A DNA stretch of 64,000 bases from Terriglobales bacterium (GCA_025936825.1 JAICSO010000006.1:149142-213141); one strand, 5' to 3'. Positions 9,066-18,457 are shown, counted from the stretch's first letter. A program made the numbers and translations. The notes: generated from the sequence alone by a model not told the origin.

Positions 9066-10649
9066 CTACGCGATCCGAGCGTTCGGACGCAGCGGACGGC
9101 TCGCTGGAAGTCCGTGGCCGTTTGGACGGGAAAGGCGGGTTTCCGCGGCTTTCTCGTCCGGCGTATCGCCCTCGAGACGCAAATCGTCGAAAGCGGTGTC
9201 TGCTCCGACGGGGTCGTCCACGAACTCCGCTAATTCTTCTTGCAATTCTGGTTCCTCTTCCACGGCGTCGGTGACGCTTAATTGATTCAAAAGACGGTGC
9301 AAATAGCAGCGGCTGATACCCAAATCCTTGGCCGCTTGCAATTTATTGCCGCCATGCTTTGCCAAGGCCGACTTCACCAGGTCACGCTTAAAGGCGCGGA
9401 GGGCGTCATGAAAAGAGCCAGTCGGCAGCTCGTCGGAGGCGCTCAGCCCCTGAAGTTCGGGAGGCAGGTCCTCGATCGATAACTGCTGTCCGCCGTTCGC
9501 CAACACCACGCTGCGCTCGATCACGTTCTGAAGCTCCCGCACATTGCCTGGCCAGGAGTGCCGGGTTAGAGCATTCAGGTAGCCGGGCGTCATGCTGCGC
9601 TGTTGCTTCTTGTGCGCCTTAGCGAAAGTGCGCAGGAAAAAATCAGCTAGGAGCGGGATGTCGTCGGCACGCTCTCGCAAAGCCGGCATCTGGATCTTGA
9701 CTACCGAGATTCGGAAGTAGAGGTCCTCCCGGAAGGTACCTTCGCGAACCATCTGCTCCAGGTTGCGGTTCGTGGCGCAGACCACGCGGATGTCAACTTC
9801 ACGCGAGAGATTCGATCCTAGGCGCTCAACTTTTCGCTCCTGGAGCACCCGGAGCAGCTTTGCCTGTAATGGAAGCGGCAGATCGCCAATCTCGTCGATG
9901 AAGATGGTTCCAGCATTCGCCTCTTCAAAGCGGCCTCGTCGGCTCTGGCTGGCACCAGTAAAAGCGCCGCGCTCATGGCCAAAAAGCTCGTCATCGATCA
10001 GCGTGTCCGGAAACGAGCATACGGAAAACGCGACGAACGGCTTGTTCGTACGGGGACTAAGCTTGTGGATGGCATTCGCCACAACTTCTTTGCCCGTCCC
10101 GCTTTCGCCGGTTACCAACACTGTGGTTGAAACAGCTGCAACCTTGTGAATGACGTCATGAATCCGCATCATTTGCTTGCTATTCCCAAGCAGGCCATCC
10201 ACGCGGTTGCTGATCAAAATTCGCTGGGCAGCCGCCAGCTCGCGAGCAAGTTCCGCGCGACGACACGCGCGATCAATGGCAAACCGAAGCTCCTGAATAT
10301 CGAGTGGTTGCTGCAAGAAGTCGACCGCACCATCGTGAAAAAGCTCAAGTGCTGCTTTAAATTGCTTACGCCATCCAAAACTGATGATGGGAGGTGCAGA
10401 TATGCGTTCCGCTGCAGCATGAAGCAACTCGCGACAGGAATCTATGGCATTGGGGCTGGAATCGAGGTTTAAGAGGATGACATCGGTCTGATCGCAATTG
10501 AGTTCGCCAATGGCGGATTCTGGTTTGAAAACCTGCCGTATGTCGTAACCCGCGCCAGCTAGAACCTCGCCTAGGACATTTCCGAATGCTTCATCCGCGT
10601 CAACTAGCACGACGCGCTTCGGACTTTCAGCAAGCGTTGGACTCGCCAA
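9066..10649 (-). CDS. Sigma54 enhancer-binding protein (NtrC family) with degenerate receiver
   Basis: This is a 527-residue protein with three domains. Residues 12-130 are a receiver-like domain, but the phospho-acceptor position is Asn61 (in VILLNLD), the invariant lysine is Gln114 (DFLQQP), and the acidic pair reads D17-A18. Phosphorylation is therefore unlikely. Residues 150-390 are an intact AAA+ sigma54-activation domain: Walker A GESGTGKE at 181-188, the sigma54-contacting GAFTGA loop at 228-233, and Walker B TIFIDE near 248-253. A Fis-type helix-turn-helix lies near residues 430-470 (KLQAAKDLGISRCYLHRLL). A tail of about 60 residues rich in Glu follows. It heads the tadE/tadG operon and probably activates the -24/-12 elements found at 10827 and 29001. 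Confidence 0.92.
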   Translation of the reverse strand: MASPTLAESPKRVVLVDADEAFGNVLGEVLAGAGYDIRQVFKPESAIGELNCDQTDVILLNLDSSPNAIDSCRELLHAAAERISAPPIISFGWRKQFKAALELFHDGAVDFLQQPLDIQELRFAIDRACRRAELARELAAAQRILISNRVDGLLGNSKQMMRIHDVIHKVAAVSTTVLVTGESGTGKEVVANAIHKLSPRTNKPFVAFSVCSFPDTLIDDELFGHERGAFTGASQSRRGRFEEANAGTIFIDEIGDLPLPLQAKLLRVLQERKVERLGSNLSREVDIRVVCATNRNLEQMVREGTFREDLYFRISVVKIQMPALRERADDIPLLADFFLRTFAKAHKKQQRSMTPGYLNALTRHSWPGNVRELQNVIERSVVLANGGQQLSIEDLPPELQGLSASDELPTGSFHDALRAFKRDLVKSALAKHGGNKLQAAKDLGISRCYLHRLLNQLSVTDAVEEEPELQEELAEFVDDPVGADTAFDDLRLEGDTPDEKAAETRLSRPNGHGLPASRPLRPNARIA

Positions 10650-10778
10650 TGAAAAACCCTTTCCGCAACTGCTACTGCTCAGCTCGCGATCTCTGGCGTC
10701 TGCGGAGGAGGCGGTGCAGCTAACTGTTTACACTCACGACGTGGTGACCGTGTCGTCTGCAAGACTCCACGATGACAA

Positions 10779-10796
10779 TTCCCGGAGCTCAGGGAA
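10779..10796. promoter_or_regulatory. Near-palindrome TTCCC-N8-GGGAA, possible activator site
   Basis: The 18-bp site TTCCCGGAGCTCAGGGAA is symmetric except for one base pair. It lies about 30 bp from the -24/-12 element at 10827-10843. A dimeric Fis-type helix-turn-helix protein, such as the divergent activator, would bind a site of this form. This is inferred from position and symmetry only. Confidence 0.35.
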
Positions 10797-10826
10797 TGTG
10801 CAGAGAATAATACAGACAACTCTGTA

Positions 10827-10843
10827 TGGCAATAGAAATGCCA
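10827..10843. promoter_or_regulatory. Symmetric sigma54-type -24/-12 element
   Basis: TGGCAATAGAAATGCCA carries GG and GC dinucleotides exactly 12 bp apart. It is an inverted repeat (TGGCA-N7-TGCCA), so the complementary strand reads TGGCATTTCTATTGCCA and also fits the -24/-12 consensus. It could therefore serve the activator/tad operon on the minus strand and the glycosyltransferase array on the plus strand. Start sites would fall near 10815 and 10855. The support is motif spacing and context. Confidence 0.45.
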
Positions 10844-11004
10844 AGAGAAACCGCTCTAAACAGGTGGAAACACAGGTAAATACATTAGCTGAGGCGAGCC
10901 GAGAAGTGTAAACTTCTGCACATTGCAACGAAACTGGTGCAAGTGGAATGGTAAACCGTCCCGCCTGCGCCCGACGGCGGCGAGAACTGTTTAGGCGCCG
11001 TTTG

Positions 11005-11040
11005 TGTGCTTGGAAATGGAATTGTGCTTGGAAATGGAAT
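11005..11040. repeat. Perfect tandem 18-bp direct repeat
   Basis: The unit TGTGCTTGGAAATGGAAT occurs twice head to tail (11005-11022 and 11023-11040). Being a multiple of three, it leaves the reading frame open and would encode a repeated LGNGI if translation began at the GTG at 11006. Confidence 0.9.
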
Positions 11041-11086
11041 TGCACAAATCGAACGGGGTGGTTCGTTGACAACAGCTTCCGGGAGC

Positions 11087-12643
11087 ATGGGGGCAGCAGG
11101 GGTGGACACAACAGCTGAATCCTTGCCCCGGGGGGATGTCCTTGATTTCGGCGCTGGCGCAAAGGGCGTACTTCGCGCCAGCACATCCTTTCTTGCGGTT
11201 CTTGTTCTCCTGCTCATCGGGCTTGAATTCGTTTTCAGCATATATAAGCCGGACATGAACGACCCGGATATTTGGTGGCACATGCGGAATGTGCAGTACT
11301 TGCTTCAACACCACCAATTTCCTCGAACAGATCTTTATTCGTTTACAGTCGCCGGGCATCCGTGGATCAATCACGAATGGTTGAGTGAGATTCCATATTA
11401 CTTTGCCTTCCGTGCGTTCGGGCTTAGCGGTCTGAAAATGCTTTCATTCGCGGTTTGGACCGCGATTTTTCTTCTCCTGCTCCATACCTGCTTCAAAGAA
11501 AGCAGCAACTTCAAGGCGTCGGTCGTTTGCTGTAGCTACGCCATTTTTTTAGCAACGGTCTCGTTTGGTCCGCGAACCATTATCTTCGGGTATTTATTCA
11601 TTGTCATACTTCTGGCGATCCTGCAGCGATTCCGCCGGGGCGAACGGGCTCTACTCTGGCTTGTGCCTATCCTGTTCTGCATTTGGATAAATACTCACGG
11701 TTCCTGGTCGATTGGATTGATTCTGTTTTTCCTCATCAGCATTTCTGGCCTAATCGAAGGCTCTTGGGGAAGAGTTGACGCAGTACGATGGAGCCCGACG
11801 CAGCTTCGCAAACTGATCGTCGTCGGTGCAGCATCCGTCGCGGCACTTTTCGTTAACCCCTTTGGTTGGCGCCTGGTCTACTATCCGTTCGACATGGCTT
11901 TCAAGCAGAAGCTCAACATAGCCCACGTTCAAGAGTGGGTTTCTGTCGATTTCCACGACTTACGCGGCAAGTTGGTGATGCTCCTGGTTCTCGGACTCAT
12001 TGGCGGTGCTTTGCTACGGAGAAGACGCTGGAACTTAGGCGAGTTGTTGGTGCTTTTGTTCGCGTTGTATAGCGGTCTGACGTATGTTCGCTTCCTTGTG
12101 CTGCTGGGTATTGTTGCGGCACCAGTGCTAGCCAGAACATTGGATTTTTTTCCGCTCTATCGTCCCAAGGATGAAGTCTATGCGGTAAACGTGGGTGTGA
12201 TTTTGGCGGCGATCGCGACAATGATCTATTTCTGGCCCCGCGAGCAACGGATCAGGTCCTCGATAAACGAGACCTACCCTGCGGGAGTGCTGTCGTACAT
12301 CCAACAACATCCCCTTCAGGGAAACACTCTGAACTTCTACCTATGGGGTGGTTACCTTGAGTGGCATGCGCCCGCGGTCAAGGTCTTTATAGACAGTCGC
12401 GTAGACATTTTCGAATATGCAGGAGTTCTAAAAGACTATTTGGATCTTCTGGGCGTGGACACTGAGCAACATCGTCCGGATGCGCTGCTGGATAAATACA
12501 ACGTTCGTTATGTACTCTTTCCGCCGAGTGACAGCAAGAATCCGCTTCACCCTGGCGGCTCACTCGTTTACGTGCTGCAAAACGATCCTCGTTGGAAGAC
12601 GATATACCGGGACAACGTCTGCGTACTGCTCGAAAGGCAATAG
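11087..12643 (+). CDS. Polytopic GT-C-like membrane protein
   Basis: This protein has about 518 residues from ATG 11087; a GTG at 11006 would add 27 residues that include the tandem-repeat peptide and look unlike a natural N-terminus. After one membrane segment comes an extracytoplasmic loop with DPDIWWHMRN and HPWINHEWLSE. The first acidic pair and the His-Glu motif resemble the catalytic loop of GT-C glycosyltransferases. About ten further membrane segments and a soluble C-terminal domain of about 130 residues follow (LWGGYLEW, FIDSRVDIF). This family is common in Acidobacteriota but I know of no tested member. It opens the plus-strand membrane-protein array. Confidence 0.75.
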   Translation: MGAAGVDTTAESLPRGDVLDFGAGAKGVLRASTSFLAVLVLLLIGLEFVFSIYKPDMNDPDIWWHMRNVQYLLQHHQFPRTDLYSFTVAGHPWINHEWLSEIPYYFAFRAFGLSGLKMLSFAVWTAIFLLLLHTCFKESSNFKASVVCCSYAIFLATVSFGPRTIIFGYLFIVILLAILQRFRRGERALLWLVPILFCIWINTHGSWSIGLILFFLISISGLIEGSWGRVDAVRWSPTQLRKLIVVGAASVAALFVNPFGWRLVYYPFDMAFKQKLNIAHVQEWVSVDFHDLRGKLVMLLVLGLIGGALLRRRRWNLGELLVLLFALYSGLTYVRFLVLLGIVAAPVLARTLDFFPLYRPKDEVYAVNVGVILAAIATMIYFWPREQRIRSSINETYPAGVLSYIQQHPLQGNTLNFYLWGGYLEWHAPAVKVFIDSRVDIFEYAGVLKDYLDLLGVDTEQHRPDALLDKYNVRYVLFPPSDSKNPLHPGGSLVYVLQNDPRWKTIYRDNVCVLLERQ

Positions 12644-12650
12644 GCTGCAT

Positions 12651-13100
12651 ATGTTTTTTCGGCACAGCACTGACAAATTGATCTACCCGCTACTATTTGT
12701 CGTCCTGCTGTTTTTCGTTTCGTATCGACCGCGATATCATCTGCGCAAAAACATGCCGACGGGTTTTTATTCGGACGCAAGCACCGTGCAGAAGCGTTCG
12801 ACAGAGCAACGGATCGCATGGGCGTACTGGGAGAGCGCTCAGATGGATGTTCAATTCCAGTATCCCCACGGCCATCCGCTCCCGATCGAACCACCTCCGC
12901 AGTTTCACGTGGACGCTCAGGTTTTCGGTCCGGAAGCTTCTGATCCTGTGACGCGCAAGCGCTACTGGCAGCGACTGCAGGCGATTTGGGACACACCAGA
13001 AGCATGGGAGACGGGCTATGAATGGGATTGGAGCTGGATCCGTGATCCAATTGACTTCGGTGCCCAGTGGTTACGAGACAAGGCCCACAATCTCCTATGA
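12651..13100 (+). CDS. Single-TM hypothetical protein
   Basis: This 149-residue protein is unrecognised. ATG at 12651 lies 7 bp after the preceding stop, so it is probably co-transcribed with that gene. A longer in-frame extension would overlap the previous gene and looks non-coding. Residues 10-24 form one membrane segment (LIYPLLFVVLLFFVS). The rest is soluble and Trp/Pro-rich, ending in a motif rich in W and D (EWDWSWIRDPIDF). It could be an accessory subunit of the preceding membrane protein. Confidence 0.6.
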   Translation: MFFRHSTDKLIYPLLFVVLLFFVSYRPRYHLRKNMPTGFYSDASTVQKRSTEQRIAWAYWESAQMDVQFQYPHGHPLPIEPPPQFHVDAQVFGPEASDPVTRKRYWQRLQAIWDTPEAWETGYEWDWSWIRDPIDFGAQWLRDKAHNLL

Positions 13101-13186
13101 TTCAATCCCAATCAACAGATGCCCGTGAGGCCGCAGGTTGGATCCCCAACAATGGAATCGAGTGCTAGGCAGGCGACCGATAATCC

Positions 13187-14929
13187 ATGCTTCTTTTAAT
13201 TGAGACTGGCTTGGTTGTCATCGCAGTTCTGATCGCGATTGTCTACCCGCGCCTAGGAGAAAACTGGTTTTCGGCCATTGAAAGGAGATTCACGCAGCTC
13301 GCTCGCCGGCGCACCCTCTCCGTGTTCATCGTTGGCGCGACCACGCTCGGACTCCGTGTTCTCTTGCTGCCCGTTTTGCCGGTTCCGGAACCCGCAGTTC
13401 ACGATGAATTCAGCTACCTCCTCGCTGCAGACACGTTCGCGCACGGCCGCCTAGCGAACCCTACCCACCCCATGTGGGTCCACTTCGAGACATTTCACGT
13501 AAACCAAAAACCGACCTACGTCTCGATGTATTACCCGGCACAAGGGATGTTCCTAGCACTGGGTCAGGTGGTGCTCGGGCATCCGTTCTGGGGTGTTTGG
13601 CTAAGTGCGGGTCTGATGTGCGCAGCAATTTGCTGGATGTTGCAAGGCTGGCTTCCGCCGGTCTGGGCATTACTCGGCGGTTTCTTAGCCCTGATCCGGC
13701 TGGGAACGTTCAGCTATTGGATGAACAGTTACTGGGGAGGGGCAGTTGCCGCCCTCGGCGGCGCACTCGTGCTAGGCGCTTTGCCACGAGTTAAACGACA
13801 TCAGCGATTGCGAGATATCGTATTGATGGGCGTCGGTTTTGCAATCATCGCCAATAGTCGCCCCTACGAAGGCGTTTTCTTTTCGATCCCAGTCTTAATA
13901 GGGTTGACTCTTTGGATGCGCCGTGTCCGCACGGGGCCGCCATTTCGAACCATTGCTTTGCGAGTGATTGCGCCTCTTCTCGTGATGCTTGTTCTCACGC
14001 TTGGCTTCATGGGCTACTACTTCTGGCGCACAACCGGAAGCCCGCTTCGTACGCCGTATTCGGTCAATACTGAGACTTACCGGCCTACTCCGCTCTTCCC
14101 ATGGCAGGTGGTCAAACCAGCGGGAGAATACCAAAATGAAGTAATGAAGAACTACTATCTCGGATGGGCTGTGCGGCAGTATGATGTTGCGCGTTCCCAC
14201 CCGATAGTACTTCTGATTTTGAAGGCGATTGGATTCTGGTTCTTCTTTCTAGGACCGATCCTAACGATTCCGTTGATCGCCGCATGCTTCGTATTACCCT
14301 ACGGAACGTCATTTCGCGATTTCAGCGGGCGAACGCAGTTTCTTCTCATTATCTGCGCAGCCATGGCGGTTGCTGCGCTCCTACCAGTTTGTTTTGATCC
14401 TCACTACATTGCGGCCGTAACGTGCGTCATCTACGCGTTATTAGGACTGGCAATACAGAGAGTGCGTAATGGGAAACTGAGATCCAAGCCAGTGGGGCTG
14501 GCTTTAGTTCGGTTCTCGTCTTCGCTCGCGATTTTGATGGTGGTGCTGCTTCTGGCGAGACCATCGTTAGCGCCCGCCTCAACTCCGGAAACGTGGTGCG
14601 GACCCGCACTTTTTGAAACTTACAGAGGTGACATCGTCCGACGTCTGTTAAAGACACCTGGTCGCGACCTGGTCATCGTTCGCTACTCACCTGCTCACCT
14701 CGTACAAAATGAGTGGGTTTACAACAAGGCAGATATCGACGATTCCGATATTGTTTGGGCGAGAGACATGGGCCCGGACAAGAATCTTGAGCTCATCCGC
14801 TACTTCAAAGATCGAAAAGTGTGGCTGGTAGAGCCAGACATGTTGGCGCCGAAGCTCACGCCATATCCGAATGCCGAAAACGTTACGTCAATCGCAGAAC
14901 AGAGTTCGACCCACCACGAGGTGCGATAG
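13187..14929 (+). CDS. GT-C-like membrane protein, paralogue A of a three-member family
   Basis: This is a 580-residue protein with an N-terminal membrane helix and about 10-12 segments in all. The first periplasmic loop reads HDEFSYLLAADTF then GRLANPTHPMWVHFETF, an HDE motif like the catalytic acidic pair of GT39/PMT-type enzymes. The soluble C-terminus carries LVIVRYSPAH, EWVYNKADID and WARDMG. Two paralogues at 14932 and 20369 share both blocks, so the family is defined here internally. The probable role is transfer of a sugar from a polyprenyl carrier on the periplasmic side; acceptor unknown. The next gene starts 2 bp after its stop. Confidence 0.75.
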   Translation: MLLLIETGLVVIAVLIAIVYPRLGENWFSAIERRFTQLARRRTLSVFIVGATTLGLRVLLLPVLPVPEPAVHDEFSYLLAADTFAHGRLANPTHPMWVHFETFHVNQKPTYVSMYYPAQGMFLALGQVVLGHPFWGVWLSAGLMCAAICWMLQGWLPPVWALLGGFLALIRLGTFSYWMNSYWGGAVAALGGALVLGALPRVKRHQRLRDIVLMGVGFAIIANSRPYEGVFFSIPVLIGLTLWMRRVRTGPPFRTIALRVIAPLLVMLVLTLGFMGYYFWRTTGSPLRTPYSVNTETYRPTPLFPWQVVKPAGEYQNEVMKNYYLGWAVRQYDVARSHPIVLLILKAIGFWFFFLGPILTIPLIAACFVLPYGTSFRDFSGRTQFLLIICAAMAVAALLPVCFDPHYIAAVTCVIYALLGLAIQRVRNGKLRSKPVGLALVRFSSSLAILMVVLLLARPSLAPASTPETWCGPALFETYRGDIVRRLLKTPGRDLVIVRYSPAHLVQNEWVYNKADIDDSDIVWARDMGPDKNLELIRYFKDRKVWLVEPDMLAPKLTPYPNAENVTSIAEQSSTHHEVR

Positions 14930-14931
14930 CC

Positions 14932-16668
14932 GTGCTGCGGATCGAAACCGGCCTCGTGCTTTTGGCGTTGCTCGTCGCGTGGGTAAGCCCGAAAACTGGC
15001 TTCCGTTTCGGCTGCGCGATCGAGCGGTCACTCGCGCCAATCGCTCGTCACCGGTTTCTATCGGTTCTTGCCGTCGGTGTTCTCGCATTGGGCTTGCGCC
15101 TGGCAGTTCTGCCTGCCTTGCCCATACCCCAGCCAGTGATCCACGACGAGTTTGGGTATCTACTCGCCGCCGACACATTTGTTCATGGACGCCTTACGAA
15201 TCCGACCCACCCTATGTGGATGCATTTCGAGAGTTTTAACATTCTTCAAAAACCAACGTATCAGAGCATTACACCCCCGGCGCAAGGACTGGTCCTCGCA
15301 CTTGGAAAGGTGTTGTTCGGAAATCCGTTTTGGGGCGTCTGGCTGAGCGCTGGCCTAATGTGCGCGGCGATTACATGGATGTTGCAGGGATGGGTGGCAC
15401 TCGAATGGGCACTAGTTGGAGGGATTCTCGCGGTGCTGCGTTATGGGGTTCTGACCTACTGGGCAGACAGCTACTGGGGCGGTGCGGTGGGCGCGATTGG
15501 TGGTGCGCTCGTGCTGGGAGCGCTTCCCAGAATTAAAAAGGAACCGCGCGTCAGTCATTCCGTGATGCTTGCGCTTGGTTTAACGCTCCTGGCCAATAAT
15601 CGTCCATACGACGGCTTCGTGTTAAGCGTTCCTACGTTGCTCGTGCTTTTGATTTGGGTTTTTAAACGAGAGAGCCCGCCTCGCCGCGTGCTCGTGCGCC
15701 GTTTCGCATTACCGCTCGCAGCCGTTCTGGTTATGACCGCCGCTGGCACCACCTATTATTTCTGGCGAGTAACCGGAAATCCCTTCACGATGCCGTACCA
15801 GATCGAGCGAGAGACCTACGCTGTTGCACCCTATCTGCTGTGGCAGCCTTTGCGGCCCGAACCCGCTTATCACCACGTCGTGATGAGAAACATGTATATT
15901 GGCGAGGAACTTGTGGGTTATCGAACCGGCCGAACAATTGCCGGACAGATGATGAAAGCCTACTTTGCCTGGAGGTTTTATCTCGGGCCGCTGCTGACAT
16001 TTCCTCTGATTGCCTTAGCTTTCGTTCTGCCGTACGGCTTCTCGTGGAAGCAGATTTCCGGCAGTACCCGCCTTCTTTTGATTACGCTGGGTATTTTTGC
16101 AGTTGGATGCGCCTTCGAATCATTTTATGTGGGCGCACATTATTCTTCTCCGGTGACAGGACTGATATTGGGGCTGGTTGTGCTCGCGTTGCAGGTACTG
16201 CGAAAGTCGGGAGAACGCGGCGTGTTTCTGTGCCGTGCTTTAGTTGCATGTGCCGTCACCGTCTTCGCGTTGCGAGTATTCGCTGGCTCCTTGCACATTC
16301 CGCTGACGAATGCGCTGGGAGTCGGATTATATGAGCGCGGGCCCACCAGTTTCGGGCGCAGCGAGATCGAACGACGATTAAAGTCATTTCCCGGCAAGCA
16401 ACTCGTGGTCGTACGCTACGCGCTGACGCATGAACCCTTTGAAGAATGGGTTTACAACGATGCCGATATTGACGATGCCAAAATCGTCTGGGCGCGAGAA
16501 ATGGACCCTGCTGAAAACCAGAGATTGCTGGCCTACTTCAAAGATCGGACTGCCTGGCTGCTAGAAGCGGATAAGAAACCGCCTGCCCTTTCACCTTACT
16601 TAACTGCAGCCCTTCCGAACGCAACTAGCGATGCTGCAAGACGTCCACAGGGTCGCGATGGAAACTAA
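14932..16668 (+). CDS. GT-C-like membrane protein, paralogue B
   Basis: This 578-residue protein starts from GTG at 14932, 2 bp after the stop of paralogue A; this start makes the N-terminus (LRIETGLVLLALLV) align with A and gives almost the same length. A longer frame from ATG 14821 would overlap A by more than 100 bp and is rejected. It keeps HDEFGYLLAADTF, NPTHPMWMHFESF and the C-terminal EWVYNDADID and WAREMD. The tandem arrangement with A indicates a local duplication followed by strong divergence. Confidence 0.75.
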   Translation: MLRIETGLVLLALLVAWVSPKTGFRFGCAIERSLAPIARHRFLSVLAVGVLALGLRLAVLPALPIPQPVIHDEFGYLLAADTFVHGRLTNPTHPMWMHFESFNILQKPTYQSITPPAQGLVLALGKVLFGNPFWGVWLSAGLMCAAITWMLQGWVALEWALVGGILAVLRYGVLTYWADSYWGGAVGAIGGALVLGALPRIKKEPRVSHSVMLALGLTLLANNRPYDGFVLSVPTLLVLLIWVFKRESPPRRVLVRRFALPLAAVLVMTAAGTTYYFWRVTGNPFTMPYQIERETYAVAPYLLWQPLRPEPAYHHVVMRNMYIGEELVGYRTGRTIAGQMMKAYFAWRFYLGPLLTFPLIALAFVLPYGFSWKQISGSTRLLLITLGIFAVGCAFESFYVGAHYSSPVTGLILGLVVLALQVLRKSGERGVFLCRALVACAVTVFALRVFAGSLHIPLTNALGVGLYERGPTSFGRSEIERRLKSFPGKQLVVVRYALTHEPFEEWVYNDADIDDAKIVWAREMDPAENQRLLAYFKDRTAWLLEADKKPPALSPYLTAALPNATSDAARRPQGRDGN

Positions 16669-18457
16669 GAATTCTGCGACCGACAAGACCTTGTCGCTGG
16701 CAAAACCTTTCTCCCCCACAGAATGGGACTCACACCAACCCGGCCACCAGCTTCTACGCGTCGCATTATGGATCGCCGCACTAAGCTTGGGTGCCGCCGA
16801 TGCATGGGTTTCCCGTTACACAATGTACCCGGATGGCATTTCCTATCTCGATCTCGGAGACGCGCTCTGGCGGGGAGATTGGCACAATGCTATCAACGGA
16901 TATTGGAATCCCCTTTACCCGGCAATCGTGGGTTTTTTCTTCAAGATCTTCAAGCCCCCCCTTCACCGAGAATATCCGTTCGTCCACGCGGTCAATTTTG
17001 GGATATACGTTGTCGCGTTGGTCTGCTTCGACTTCTTCCTCCGTCGGTTTATTGAAGTGCACACCAAACGAAACGCACGATCCGCCACGCACTCCGAGAT
17101 CGGCGTTCCGATCTGGGGCTGGTATGTGGCGGGCTATTCGATCTTCGTCTCTTCATCACTGTTTCTCATCTCGACAAGCTTCGTTTCGGGTGACATGGTC
17201 ATTGCCGCCGTCGTTTATCTAGCTTTCGCTCTGATCCTGAATGTCAGGAGCGGCAACGCGAATTGGAGGACGTTCGCCCTGCTTGGTGTGGTCCTCGGAG
17301 CCGGCTATCTGACGAAGACGGTAATGTTTCTTCTCGCGATTCCGTTCATTCTTACCGCGTGTGCACACAAACCCAGTTCAAAGACACTGAAGCAGGCTGC
17401 CGTCGGATTTGCTTTCTTCGCGCTGATCGCAGGGCCATTCGTTGTTGCATTGTCCATCCAGAAGGGCCGGCTGACTTTCGGGGACAGTGGCACTATCAAT
17501 TACCTCATCAATGTCGACCGTGGGCAGTTCTATATTCCGCGCCAGGCTGACGCGAAACACGCCATGCGTAACTTGGGGTTCATACCCGAGGCGTATGAAT
17601 ACGCTAAGCGCGTCAGTGGAACGTATCCGCTGTGGTATGACCCATCGTATTGGCACGAAGGCATTCATCCGCATTTCACCTTTAAATTGCAGCTTCGCGC
17701 TATAGCCCTGTCGCTCGCGAGTTGCGCATGGATCCTATTCAACCCCTGGCTTGGGCTGGACATCACGGTAGCCATCCTCGCTTTGTACATGACTGCGCCG
17801 TCGCCATACGTATGCGTGAAGCACCTCAGAGCATACTGGCACCTTTGGGTCCCGGCGATAACCGGAATCTGCCTCTATTGTCTCGTTGTCGTTGAGTACC
17901 GCTATGTCGGAGCGTTCTTTGGTGTTCTTTGGATGATAGGAATGGCTGGAGTTCGACTTCCCCAGGCTAATTCTTCGCGCCGGATAATCTCAGGAGCGGT
18001 TTGTCTCTTGGCGATTACAACCCTTGCCACAGCGATGCGACAGATTGCCAGAGAGGCAGGTGGCGCGGATTTTGTCGAGCGGCGCATCGCGACAGCAGAA
18101 ATTCCAAGAATAGCCGAGTTGCTGCAATCGTACGGAGTGCAACCAGGAGACAAACTCGCGGTGGTTTCGGATTGGCTTTTTCCGTCCCGCGAAGGTGCGT
18201 ATGTGTGCCGACTAGCGCGGGCGCAGATTATCGGAGAGGTTCGCCCACAGCAATTCTGGTCGGCGGACGAGACCACCCGCGCTAAACTGATTGAAATCTA
18301 CAAGAACGCTGGCGCAAAAGCTCTGTTCGCCTACGAGCCCTCGCGAGTGGAGCCCGGATGGGAGAGGTTGGGGAGCAGCAACTACTACCTGTATCTGATG
18401 CGCAGCAAGGCGCAGGAGGGTAGAACGGTAAAAGATGCCGATCGAGCTCCGCATTAA
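16658..18457 (+). CDS. GT39-like polytopic membrane protein
   Basis: This protein has about 599 residues from ATG 16658, overlapping the previous gene by 11 bp; an ATG at 16631 would overlap by 38 bp. After a membrane segment at about 28-45 the loop reads PDGISYLDLGDALWRGDW, then NPLYPAIVGF, the DG/S..D and NPLYP pattern seen in many GT-C (dolichyl-phosphate mannosyltransferase-like) proteins. Ten or more hydrophobic segments follow, then a soluble C-terminal domain of about 130 residues. It belongs to the array by position and overlap. Substrate unknown. Confidence 0.7.
   Translation: METKNSATDKTLSLAKPFSPTEWDSHQPGHQLLRVALWIAALSLGAADAWVSRYTMYPDGISYLDLGDALWRGDWHNAINGYWNPLYPAIVGFFFKIFKPPLHREYPFVHAVNFGIYVVALVCFDFFLRRFIEVHTKRNARSATHSEIGVPIWGWYVAGYSIFVSSSLFLISTSFVSGDMVIAAVVYLAFALILNVRSGNANWRTFALLGVVLGAGYLTKTVMFLLAIPFILTACAHKPSSKTLKQAAVGFAFFALIAGPFVVALSIQKGRLTFGDSGTINYLINVDRGQFYIPRQADAKHAMRNLGFIPEAYEYAKRVSGTYPLWYDPSYWHEGIHPHFTFKLQLRAIALSLASCAWILFNPWLGLDITVAILALYMTAPSPYVCVKHLRAYWHLWVPAITGICLYCLVVVEYRYVGAFFGVLWMIGMAGVRLPQANSSRRIISGAVCLLAITTLATAMRQIAREAGGADFVERRIATAEIPRIAELLQSYGVQPGDKLAVVSDWLFPSREGAYVCRLARAQIIGEVRPQQFWSADETTRAKLIEIYKNAGAKALFAYEPSRVEPGWERLGSSNYYLYLMRSKAQEGRTVKDADRAPH

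Larger units (their letters stand above)
10650..11086. other. Divergent regulatory region between activator gene and glycosyltransferase array
   Basis: This gap of about 430 bp separates the minus-strand activator from the plus-strand membrane-protein array. It holds a near-palindrome at 10779-10796, a symmetric -24/-12 element at 10827-10843 and an 18-bp tandem repeat at 11005-11040. These are listed separately. No protein-coding signal is seen apart from the possible long form of the next gene. Confidence 0.6.

Noticed and set aside
12480..12650. 57-codon N-terminal extension of the single-TM protein
   Set aside because: Lies entirely inside the preceding gene in another frame; ATG 12651 gives a sensible membrane protein.
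14821..14931. Extended start of GT-C paralogue B
   Set aside because: Would overlap paralogue A by over 100 bp; GTG 14932 aligns with the paralogues.
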